From JAVBMO01 sp031552355 (lineage in GTDB: Bacteria > Bacteroidota > Bacteroidia > Bacteroidales > P3): a DNA stretch of 8,403 nucleotides. This document shows, one piece after another, positions 1 through 5,562 of the stretch (its first letter is position 1; every line of letters starts with the position of its first letter). Position numbers and translations under genes: made by a program. Location of the stretch: the NCBI GenBank assembly GCA_031552355.1, contig JAVBMO010000187.1:1-8403 (forward strand). The letters run 5' to 3'. The notes below the pieces were generated by a model, which did no database searches, was not told the origin of the DNA, and saw only the letters and a list, made by a program, of their open reading frames with translations.

Positions 1-1
1 C

Positions 2-247
2 GACATCCCAACCTTTGAACTTCTTGGTGTTCCATTTGACAAAGAAGGTTGTGGCTACTGTTCGTATTGGTCGCATTTAAACAAATCATTTTCCAATAGG
101 CAAAAGTTTAAGATAGCTGTTAGAAAATGGTATCACAAGAATAAAGAAAATTTAGTTTGGGTAGAAAGTAATGACTTTTCGACTTGTGATTGTAATGGCG
201 AACACCCAAACGGAGGACATTATAAACTAAAAGCTAATAAACAATGA
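2..247 (+). CDS. C-terminal part of an unrecognised Cys/His-containing protein (5' end outside window)
   Basis: The frame is open from the window edge to a TGA at 245-247, giving 81 residues of a larger protein. I do not recognise the family. Composition looks like a real cytoplasmic protein: a GCGYCSYWSH segment near the start, a basic aromatic stretch (KFKIAVRKWYHKNKENLVW), then STCDCNGEHPNGGHYK near the end. The CxxC, CxC and His residues could bind a metal, but that is inference from spacing only. The stop overlaps an ATG (ATGA at 244-247) that opens the next short frame. Confidence is for being coding, not for function. Confidence 0.6.
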   Translation, partial: DIPTFELLGVPFDKEGCGYCSYWSHLNKSFSNRQKFKIAVRKWYHKNKENLVWVESNDFSTCDCNGEHPNGGHYKLKANKQ

Positions 248-320
248 CAAATGAAACAGCATGCCGAACCCCTAACTTGTCGCCTCTTTGCAAAGCAAAA
301 AAAGGAAATGGTAACTTTGC

Positions 321-479
321 ATGAAACAGTATTGGGAAAGGACAGAAAGTGTTGCCGGTCTGGATACGTTCAACGATATCACAACAGCAGAAACAGCCTC
401 CATTTGGGAAAGACCATTGTTTATAAAAATCAACAAAAGAGAAGCATTTGCTGGGGACAATGTAAAAATAGAAGGATGA
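321..479 (+). CDS. Possible 52-residue small protein, unrecognised
   Basis: ATG at 321 to TGA at 477-479. The product begins MKQYWERTESVAGLDTFNDI and ends INKREAFAGDNVKIEG. Its mix of Glu, Asp, Thr, Ile, Ala and two Trp looks more protein-like than the Cys/His/Arg-rich reading of the same DNA in the frame starting at 251 or the Phe/Cys-rich antisense frame. The start overlaps the stop of a 26-codon frame (244-324) by ATGA, and AAAGGAAATGG lies about 10 bases upstream. Directly after the stop, a frame shifted by one base (from 478) stays open for 26 codons to a TAA at 556-558 and also reads plausibly (DPFCKIFSIKKGLKSL...). The gene may therefore be a frameshifted fragment of something longer. 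No family assigned; it could also be non-coding. Confidence 0.35.
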   Translation: MKQYWERTESVAGLDTFNDITTAETASIWERPLFIKINKREAFAGDNVKIEG

Positions 480-550
480 CCCTTTTTGCAAAATATTTTC
501 AATCAAAAAAGGATTAAAATCGCTGGATTCCTTAAAAAGTTCCATTAAAT

Positions 551-581
551 TTTGCCAGCAGTTTTAAAGTTTTTATCTTTA
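551..581 (+). promoter_or_regulatory. Putative Bacteroidetes-type promoter for the DUF4301 gene
   Basis: TTTG at 551-554 is followed after exactly 19 bp by TATCTTTA at 574-581. This matches the Bacteroidetes housekeeping-sigma pattern TTTG-N19/20-TAxxTTTG at all but the last base. A start about seven bases downstream would leave a leader of roughly 55 nt before the ATG at 644. Assignment is by motif and spacing only. Confidence 0.5.
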
Positions 582-643
582 CAAAACATTTTTCAGAAAA
601 TAATGTTAGTTATTAAAATTATGTATTTATAAATTTTTAGCTC

Positions 644-2164
644 ATGTTTACCCCTAATGATGTCTCACAGATAGAGAAAAAAGGAATTACCTTGCCTGAA
701 ATTGAAGCACAAATAGCAAACTTCAAATCAGGATTTCCTTTTATGGAATTGGCTGCCCCTGCAACATTAAACAACAAAGGGATTCTCCAACTCACTTCCG
801 AACAACTCGATTTTTTTACAACTTTTTTTGAAAAAGAATCTGAACAAAAGGATATCTTGAAATTTGTTCCAGCTTCGGGTGCGGCCACCCGCATGTTCAA
901 ATCTCTTTTTGAATATCTTTCGACTTGTAAAAATGGTGTTTGTCCTGAACTTTCGGGCGAAAGCTCCAAATTCTTTTCTTCCTTAAACAAATTTGCTTTT
1001 TACAATCTTTTGGGAAAAGCTTTGCAAGAAGATGGTTTTTCGTTGGAAGAATGCCTGCAGGCAAAACAATACGATATTATTTTAGAGTATTTTTTAAATG
1101 AAAAAGGCCTGAATTACGGAAAATTGCCCAAAGCTTTGTTAGAATTCCACAGCTATGAAAGCAGTCCCCGTACTTCTCTGGAAGAACATTTGAGCGAAGG
1201 CGCACACTATGCCCAAAAAGCGAATAATGAAGTAAATATTCATTTTACCGTTTCTGATGAACACAAAGTTTTGTTCCAAAATAAAATCGATGCTGTGAAA
1301 GATACCTACGAAAAACTTTTTGGAATTAAGCTAAAAATTTCTTTTTCTGTACAAAAGCCCAAAACTGATACCATTGCTGTGGATTTGAACAACGAAATTT
1401 TCAGGGATTTGGATGGAAGTTTGGTTTTTCGTCCGGGAGGGCACGGCGCGTTGATAGAAAACCTGAATGACTGCACAGCCGACGTTATTTTCATCAAAAA
1501 TATCGACAATGTGGTTCCTGAATGCAAATCCGAACTTACCTACACTTACAAAAAAGCTTGTGCCGGATTACTTTTGGAATTGCAAAGCAAAATATTCCGG
1601 TATTTGCAGGCTTTGGATAATTCCACAGCCAATTTAGACGAAATTCAACAATTCTGTATCGAAAAATTGAATCTTTCGTTTGAGGAAAAATTCCGCACGC
1701 TTTCGGCTAAAGAAAAAGCGGAGGTTTTGAAAGATAAACTAAACCGTCCCATCAGAATTTGCGGCATGGTAAAAAATGAAGGTGAACCCGGCGGGGGACC
1801 TTACTGGGTAAAAGATAATAATGAACTTTCTTTGCAGATTGTGGAAAGCGCCCAAGTGGATTTGAAAAATCCATTACAAGACTCTATTTTTAAGTCTTCC
1901 ACGCATTTTAATCCTGTGGATTTAATCTGTGCTACCAAAAATTACAAAGGCGAAAAATTTGATTTGAAACGTTTTGTAAATCCTCGTACGGGCTTTATTG
2001 CCGAAAAGTCAAAAGATGGAAAAGCCTTGAAAGCCCAAGAATTACCTGGTCTTTGGAATGGCGCCATGTATGAATGGATTACACTGTTTGTGGAAGTGCC
2101 TTTGGCGACTTTCAATCCTGTGAAAACAGTGATAGATTTGCTTCGTCCGGAACATCAAGAATAG
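644..2164 (+). CDS. DUF4301 family protein, nucleotidyltransferase-like
   Basis: A 506-residue soluble protein with no signal peptide or membrane segments, full length for the DUF4301 family as I remember it. I recognise the family from its overall sequence (KFVPASGAATRMFK near residue 73, VFRPGGHGALIENLND near 261, RICGMVKNEGEPGGGPYWV near 371, NPVDLICATKNYKGEKFDL near 423). The cellular role is not established to my knowledge. These blocks fall in the same order as signature blocks of UDP-sugar pyrophosphorylases: a Gly-rich loop ending in TRM (78-84), a PGGHGAL block (264-270), an IDN triplet (287-289) and a KNEGEPGGG segment (377-385) comparable to the KxNPxExVG block. A GT-A-like nucleotide-sugar transferase activity is therefore an inference. 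The gene stands alone, with its own promoter and a strong terminator 18 bases after the stop. Confidence 0.88.
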   Translation: MFTPNDVSQIEKKGITLPEIEAQIANFKSGFPFMELAAPATLNNKGILQLTSEQLDFFTTFFEKESEQKDILKFVPASGAATRMFKSLFEYLSTCKNGVCPELSGESSKFFSSLNKFAFYNLLGKALQEDGFSLEECLQAKQYDIILEYFLNEKGLNYGKLPKALLEFHSYESSPRTSLEEHLSEGAHYAQKANNEVNIHFTVSDEHKVLFQNKIDAVKDTYEKLFGIKLKISFSVQKPKTDTIAVDLNNEIFRDLDGSLVFRPGGHGALIENLNDCTADVIFIKNIDNVVPECKSELTYTYKKACAGLLLELQSKIFRYLQALDNSTANLDEIQQFCIEKLNLSFEEKFRTLSAKEKAEVLKDKLNRPIRICGMVKNEGEPGGGPYWVKDNNELSLQIVESAQVDLKNPLQDSIFKSSTHFNPVDLICATKNYKGEKFDLKRFVNPRTGFIAEKSKDGKALKAQELPGLWNGAMYEWITLFVEVPLATFNPVKTVIDLLRPEHQE

Positions 2165-2182
2165 GATTCTTCTTTCGTTAAT

Positions 2183-2218
2183 AAAAAAGCCTGATAGATT
2201 TATTTGTCAGGCTTTTTT
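2183..2218. terminator. Strong bidirectional intrinsic terminator
   Basis: A perfect 12-bp stem, AAAAAAGCCTGA (2183-2194) and TCAGGCTTTTTT (2207-2218), encloses a 12-nt loop. The GC-rich core is flanked by an A-run on one side and a T-run on the other, so it can terminate transcription from both strands. It begins 18 bases past the DUF4301 stop and lies about 90 bases beyond the stop of the convergent YitT-like gene. Confidence 0.9.
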
Positions 2219-2276
2219 TAATATGCGGTCAGATATTCTCTTTGTTCTGTTTCTTTAGCCTAAGGGCTGTTTCATT

Positions 2277-2304
2277 CTCAATTTTCCACTCTCAATTCTC
2301 AATT
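2277..2304. repeat. Three short direct repeats of CTCAATT
   Basis: CTCAATT occurs at 2277-2283, 2291-2297 and 2298-2304, the last two abutting. The tract sits between the bidirectional terminator and the 3' end of the YitT-like gene, in otherwise featureless sequence. A related pyrimidine-rich string (CTTTCATTTCTCAATCTTTCATTT) lies at the tex-queE junction. No function is evident. Confidence 0.55.
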
Positions 2305-2311
2305 AAGAAAA

Positions 2312-3247
2312 CTATTTCTTCATTTTTTCGTCCAAGGTTTTGAACCCATGTCCTAAAATTTCACTGGCATCGAGAACGGCCATAAATGCATTGGGGTCGA
2401 TGGCGTGGACATAAACCTGTAAATCTGCCATTTCTTTTCTGCTCAATACGCAGAACAAAACATTTTTCTTTTCAAAGTTATACATTCCGTGTCCATCCAA
2501 GATAGTGCCCCCTCTTTTCAGGTCGTTGATTATGGCGTGGCGAATTTGTTCGCTTTTTTCAGACACAATGAAAACGGTTTTTGAAGACGAAAATCCTTCC
2601 ACCACAGTATCAATGACTTTTCCCATAATAAAGATGGTGATCCAAGAGTAAAAAGGAACTTTCCAATCTTTAAAAACGGCAAGACCTATTAACACAATAC
2701 AGCAGTCGATAATCATTAATTGTTGTCCCAAAGGAATGCGGGTATATTTATTTAAGATAGATGCCAATACGTCGGTTCCGCCGCTCGATGCGCGAGATTT
2801 AAAAATCAAGCCAACACCAATACCTATTACAATTCCCCCAAAGACCGAAGCCAAAACAATTTCCTCGCCCAATCCCAAAGGATCGGTTGTGCCCAAATAG
2901 TGACCTGAAAGCCATGTTACACCATCTGTAAAAAAAGCGGTTAAAATGAAACAAACAAAGGTTTTTACACCGAATTTCGGTCCCAAGATACGCAAGCCGA
3001 TAAGCGTAAGAGGTAAATTGAAACACAAAGCGGCCAAACCCAAAGGAAACCCAAACTGGTGGTGCAACACAATGGAAATACCATAAATACCGCCCGGAAC
3101 AATTTTATAAGGCGCCATAAAAAAGGCGTAACCAATAGATAAAATAAGTGTTCCCAAAACGAGCATTCCGTAGGAGTAAAACCATTGTTTTGAAAACAAT
3201 TGATCTTTTCCAAGCGTGGGAATAAAAGGCTTTTTCTCTTTTGTCAT
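2312..3247 (-). CDS. YitT family membrane protein (YitT/DUF161 plus DUF2179 domain)
   Basis: A 311-residue inner-membrane protein, normal length for the family; transport substrate unknown. The N-terminal two thirds carry about five or six hydrophobic segments (near residues 26-45, 52-88, 94-114, 130-149, 176-192 and 200-216) with the family's conserved loops PGGIYGIS (51-58) and SSGGTDV (154-160). The soluble C-terminal DUF2179 domain (about 222-300) includes LKRGGTILDGHGMY. An in-frame GTG at 3283 would add 12 residues. I prefer ATG at 3247 because a good -7 element (TACTTTTG, 3280-3273) lies between the two, so an mRNA from that promoter would start after the GTG. The gene is divergent from folB. 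Confidence 0.93.
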   Translation of the reverse strand: MTKEKKPFIPTLGKDQLFSKQWFYSYGMLVLGTLILSIGYAFFMAPYKIVPGGIYGISIVLHHQFGFPLGLAALCFNLPLTLIGLRILGPKFGVKTFVCFILTAFFTDGVTWLSGHYLGTTDPLGLGEEIVLASVFGGIVIGIGVGLIFKSRASSGGTDVLASILNKYTRIPLGQQLMIIDCCIVLIGLAVFKDWKVPFYSWITIFIMGKVIDTVVEGFSSSKTVFIVSEKSEQIRHAIINDLKRGGTILDGHGMYNFEKKNVLFCVLSRKEMADLQVYVHAIDPNAFMAVLDASEILGHGFKTLDEKMKK

Positions 3248-3272
3248 AAAGTTTAATATTTTTTTGAAGTTG

Positions 3273-3304
3273 CAAAAGTACACAAGCTTTTTCGGATTAA
3301 GAAA
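3273..3304 (-). promoter_or_regulatory. Putative promoter of the YitT-like gene
   Basis: On the minus strand TACTTTTG (3280-3273) matches the Bacteroidetes TAxxTTTG -7 element exactly. Twenty bases upstream is TTTC (3304-3301), three of four bases of the -33 TTTG. The predicted start near 3267 gives a leader of about 20 nt to the ATG at 3247, which supports that start codon. Confidence 0.5.
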
Positions 3305-3323
3305 AAATAAATAAACAAAATCA

Positions 3324-3348
3324 TAATATCCTTATTGTTAGGATATTA
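3324..3348. promoter_or_regulatory. Inverted repeat between divergent YitT-like gene and folB, candidate operator
   Basis: TAATATCCT (3324-3332) and AGGATATTA (3340-3348) form perfect 9-bp arms around a 7-nt spacer. The element lies 20 bases upstream of the putative -33 box of the YitT-like gene and about 95 bases upstream of the folB start. It has no T-run, so an operator for a dimeric regulator is more likely than a terminator. The regulator is unknown, and in AT-rich DNA a chance palindrome is possible. Confidence 0.4.
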
Positions 3349-3443
3349 ATTCCTATTTGAGGAGCTTTTTATTCTTAAAATTTAAAATATCCATAAAAAT
3401 GTACGTTCTTTGTAATTCTAAAATCTCAAAAATCAGAAAAAGA

Positions 3444-3800
3444 ATGGCTTTTATTGAATTGGAAAATATGGAGTTTTATGCCTATCATGGTTGTTTTCAG
3501 GAAGAAACAAAGATAGGTACAAACTTTTTGGTCAATATTCGTTTTGAATTGAACACGGAAAAAGCGCAATATTCCGACAATTTAGCGGATACCATCAATT
3601 ATTTGGAGGTTTATCAATTGACCAAAGCCGAAATGCAAAAGCCTTCGAAATTGGTAGAACATGTGGCCAACCGTATTGCCGACACACTGTTGAATAAATA
3701 CGTAGACATGCAACGCATCGAAGTAAAAGTTTCCAAATTAAATCCGCCTTTGGGTGGAAAATTACAGGCAGTAACCGTTACCATTCAAAAGAGCAGGTAA
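3444..3800 (+). CDS. folB: Dihydroneopterin aldolase FolB
   Basis: A 118-residue cytoplasmic enzyme of folate synthesis that cleaves 7,8-dihydroneopterin to 6-hydroxymethyl-7,8-dihydropterin and glycolaldehyde. Family hallmarks are present: FYAYHGCFQEE (11-21), Tyr53 in TINYLEVY, Glu72 in KLVEHVAN, and Lys98 in KVSKLNPPLGG. These correspond to the Glu, Tyr, Glu and Lys active-site positions described for bacterial FolB. The frame stays open upstream to a TTG at 3357 and an ATG at 3399. ATG 3444 is chosen because MAFIELENMEFYAYHG matches the usual FolB N-terminus and length, and AGAAAAAGA precedes it. No other folate gene is nearby. It converges on the broken DUF2200 gene. I could not find a convincing promoter. 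Confidence 0.94.
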   Translation: MAFIELENMEFYAYHGCFQEETKIGTNFLVNIRFELNTEKAQYSDNLADTINYLEVYQLTKAEMQKPSKLVEHVANRIADTLLNKYVDMQRIEVKVSKLNPPLGGKLQAVTVTIQKSR

Positions 3801-3818
3801 ATTCTGATTAAGCCTGAG

Positions 3819-3852
3819 ACAGATTCAGAAAATCTGTTTAAGTTTTAAACTT
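3819..3852. terminator. Weak hairpins in the folB / DUF2200 convergent gap, possible terminator
   Basis: ACAGATT (3819-3825) and AATCTGT (3831-3837) form a 7-bp stem with a 5-nt loop, followed by TTTAAG. The adjacent AAGTTT-T-AAACTT (3840-3852) is a second AT-rich palindrome. Both lie in the 82-bp gap between two convergent genes, where a terminator is expected, but there is no proper T-run, so support is moderate at best. Confidence 0.3.
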
Positions 3853-3882
3853 GCTCTAAATATTTGTTATTGCCTTTTGGTA

Positions 3883-4234
3883 CTATTTCCTTAAAATTTT
3901 CTCCATTGTTTTTCCTTTGGCTAATTCGTCAATGAGCTTGTCTAAATAACGAATTTGTTGCAAGAATTTGTCTTCAATGTTTTCTACGCGATAACCGCAT
4001 ATTACCCCGGTAATTTTTGACGCATTCGGGTTGATTTGAGGCGCTTGTGCAAAAAAAATCTCTAAATCGCTTTTCTTGTCAATTTGTTGTTGCAATGTCC
4101 GGTCGTTATATCCTGTTAACCAAAATATAACAGTATCGACTTCTTCTTTTGTGCATCCTTTTTTCTTCGCTTTTATCTATGTACAAAGGATAAACACTTG
4201 CAAAAGGAATTTTATATATTTTTGCTTTATCCAT
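3883..4234 (-). pseudogene. DUF2200 family protein gene, disrupted by a one-base frameshift
   Basis: DUF2200 proteins are small, about 115-120 residues, and of unknown function. Two frames carry adjoining halves. From ATG 4234 the first 21 residues read MDKAKIYKIPFASVYPLYIDK, then the frame becomes unrelated and stops at 4106. Skipping one base in the TTTT run at 4171-4174 continues as AKKKGCTKEEVDTVIFWLTG, then QINPNASKITGVICGYRVEN and LDKLIDELAKGKTMEKILRK to the stop at 3883. The repaired product is 116 residues, the expected family length, with every block present. The rest is undamaged, so the mutation is recent or is a sequencing or assembly error. A +1 shift with no recognisable stimulating signal makes programmed frameshifting unlikely. 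The gene starts 14 bases after the beta-barrel gene on the same strand and is probably cotranscribed with it. Confidence 0.88.
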
Positions 4235-4248
4235 GATAGATTTATCGC

Positions 4249-4848
4249 TTAAAACAATCTGTAAGAAAGGCTCGCTTTGAAAGACAAATGGGAATCCACG
4301 GTTTTTCCTATATAGAAATAAGAAACTTCGCCACCCAAACAAAAACGGTCTGTCAAGGGATATAAATAGGATGTTGAAATAATGAAGTTGGCGGCGCTAA
4401 GCACTGTCGAAGAAGCTTTGTCGCCCATAAATTCAGTGCTGCTGAACAGCATGGTTGGCCCTGTGCCAATGGCAATATGCCAATCTTTCCAAACTCTCAA
4501 ATCCACGTTAATCATCAACGGAAGGGCTGTTGTTTGACTTTTGGCATCCACAGGCTCTTCGCCTTCATATTGAATGGCAGTAGTGGAATACAACGGATAA
4601 TAACCTGTTTCAAACCCCAACTGAACACGATGTGGAGGTTTCCAATAAAATTTGGCAGAAACCACAGGTTTCAAATTATGGATATCGTCGTCAGGAACTG
4701 TGGGCAAATCTTTTAAATAAACGCCTAACCCGGTACCAATCATAATATTTAAAGAACTTTTGCTTTTTGTTTCTTCCTGTGCTTCAGCTGTTTTGGCAAA
4801 AGAAACGAACAAAAACATTACCAAAAGGAATAATTTACATTTTTTCAT
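4249..4848 (-). CDS. Outer-membrane beta-barrel protein with signal peptide
   Basis: A 199-residue exported protein. Residues 1-23 form a Sec signal peptide (MKKCKLFLLVMFLFVSF followed by AKTAEA, cleavage likely after AEA). The mature part consists of alternating hydrophobic/polar strands with aromatic ends: SLNIMIGTGLGVYLKD, VVSAKFYWKP, VQLGFETGYYPLY, LPLMINVDLRVW, HIAIGTGPTML, CLGGEVSYFYIGK and the final SFKASLSYRLF. The C-terminal Phe and these strands fit the small 8-strand OMP_b-brl / porin-family group common in Bacteroidetes. Function within that group cannot be read from sequence; it may be structural. It lies 87 bp downstream of queE and 14 bp upstream of the DUF2200 gene. I found no convincing promoter in that 87-bp gap. 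Confidence 0.82.
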   Translation of the reverse strand: MKKCKLFLLVMFLFVSFAKTAEAQEETKSKSSLNIMIGTGLGVYLKDLPTVPDDDIHNLKPVVSAKFYWKPPHRVQLGFETGYYPLYSTTAIQYEGEEPVDAKSQTTALPLMINVDLRVWKDWHIAIGTGPTMLFSSTEFMGDKASSTVLSAANFIISTSYLYPLTDRFCLGGEVSYFYIGKTVDSHLSFKASLSYRLF

Positions 4849-4935
4849 TTTAAAAACTTTTAATCCGAAATTTCTTCTTTGAAAAACAAAAACTCACACG
4901 CGAAGAATCGGCATTTTCTTCTGTAACAGAATATT

Positions 4936-5547
4936 TTACGGAATATTCATATATTTATGGCTTTGCAAAGATATTTTCCATTTAGGTGCATGCAAAATGT
5001 ATTCCACAATTAACGGCATCATCTTTTTTGAAACGCTCCATTCTGGCTGAAGGTACAACAGGCAAGGCTTAGAAAAATTTATAGAATTTTCTTCCGCCCA
5101 CTGAAAATCTTCCTTGCTGCAAATGATCATTTTTAATTCATCGGCTTTGGGAAAAAATTCCGGCCTAACAGGGGCATTTCTTTTGGGAGAAACACAAATC
5201 CAATCCCATTCTCCTGTTAATTTCTCGGAACCCGAAGTTTCCAAAAAAGCTCGTATATTATTTTTTCTCAAGGCTGCGCAAAATTCGGTAAAATCGTACA
5301 ACATAGGTTCGCCGCCTGTTACCACAACGTTTCGTGTGGGTGTTTGCAAAATCCTTTCCAAAATATCGTTGATGGGTGTGGGGTTGTGTACCGAAGCATC
5401 CCACGATTCTTTTACATCGCAAAAATGACAACCCACATCGCAGCCGGCAACTCGCACAAAATAAGCCGCTTCGCCGGTATGGTATCCTTCACCTTGCAAA
5501 CTATAAAACTCCTCCATTACCGGAAGGCTCAAATTTTTATCTTTCAT
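4936..5547 (-). CDS. queE: 7-carboxy-7-deazaguanine synthase QueE
   Basis: A 203-residue radical-SAM enzyme of the queuosine/7-deazapurine pathway that converts 6-carboxy-5,6,7,8-tetrahydropterin to 7-carboxy-7-deazaguanine. The N-terminal substrate motif is EEFYSLQGEGYHTGEAAYF (12-30). The [4Fe-4S] cysteines are Cys36, Cys40 and Cys43 in GCDVGCHFC, the classical CxxxCxxC spacing rather than the longer insert some QueE proteins carry. The SAM-contacting VVTGGEP is at 75-81, followed by LETSGS (102-107), CVSPK (118-122) and the typical C-terminus SLQSHKYMNIP. Length is normal for the short bacterial form. The start lies 15 bases after the tex stop, so the two are probably one operon. No queC, queD or queF is visible in the window. 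Confidence 0.95.
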   Translation of the reverse strand: MKDKNLSLPVMEEFYSLQGEGYHTGEAAYFVRVAGCDVGCHFCDVKESWDASVHNPTPINDILERILQTPTRNVVVTGGEPMLYDFTEFCAALRKNNIRAFLETSGSEKLTGEWDWICVSPKRNAPVRPEFFPKADELKMIICSKEDFQWAEENSINFSKPCLLYLQPEWSVSKKMMPLIVEYILHAPKWKISLQSHKYMNIP

Positions 5548-5550
5548 TTC

Positions 5551-5562
5551 TCAATCTTTCAT
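5551..5562 (-). other. Three-codon mini-frame (MKD-stop) between tex and queE
   Basis: On the minus strand the tex stop TAA (5565-5563) is followed at once by ATGAAAGATTGA, then GAA, then the queE start ATGAAAGATAAA at 5547. The nine bases ATGAAAGAT therefore occur twice, 15 bases apart and in the same frame. The first copy ends in TGA after three codons. It could be a small duplication that created a decoy start, or a reinitiation device coupling queE to tex. Confidence 0.4.

Noticed and set aside
265..360. Integron attC-like site suggested by CCCTAAC near 270
   Set aside because: The partner GTTRRRY core and the paired inner boxes are absent at the expected distance.
251..517. 88-codon plus-strand frame following the left-edge gene
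   Set aside because: Its product is rich in Cys, His, Arg and Gln in a disordered way and looks like an off-frame reading of the more protein-like 321-479 frame.
234..545. 103-codon minus-strand frame antisense to the left region
   Set aside because: The product is dominated by Phe and Cys, including CFCCCD, which is typical of the antisense of A-rich, Lys/Glu-coding DNA.
3248..3283. GTG start for the YitT-like protein, 12 residues upstream
   Set aside because: The best promoter -7 element lies downstream of the GTG, so the transcript would not contain it.
3357..3443. N-terminal extension of folB from TTG 3357 or ATG 3399
   Set aside because: The extra 15-29 residues do not resemble FolB, while ATG 3444 gives the family's normal N-terminus and length.
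4140..4180. Programmed frameshift in DUF2200
   Set aside because: The required shift is +1 in a short A-run, with no stop codon, slippery heptamer or downstream structure placed to drive it; a simple indel explains the data better.
4919..4931. TTCTGT-A-ACAGAA palindrome just past the queE stop as a terminator
   Set aside because: The stem is only six base pairs with a one-base centre, giving no room for a hairpin loop, and there is no T-run.
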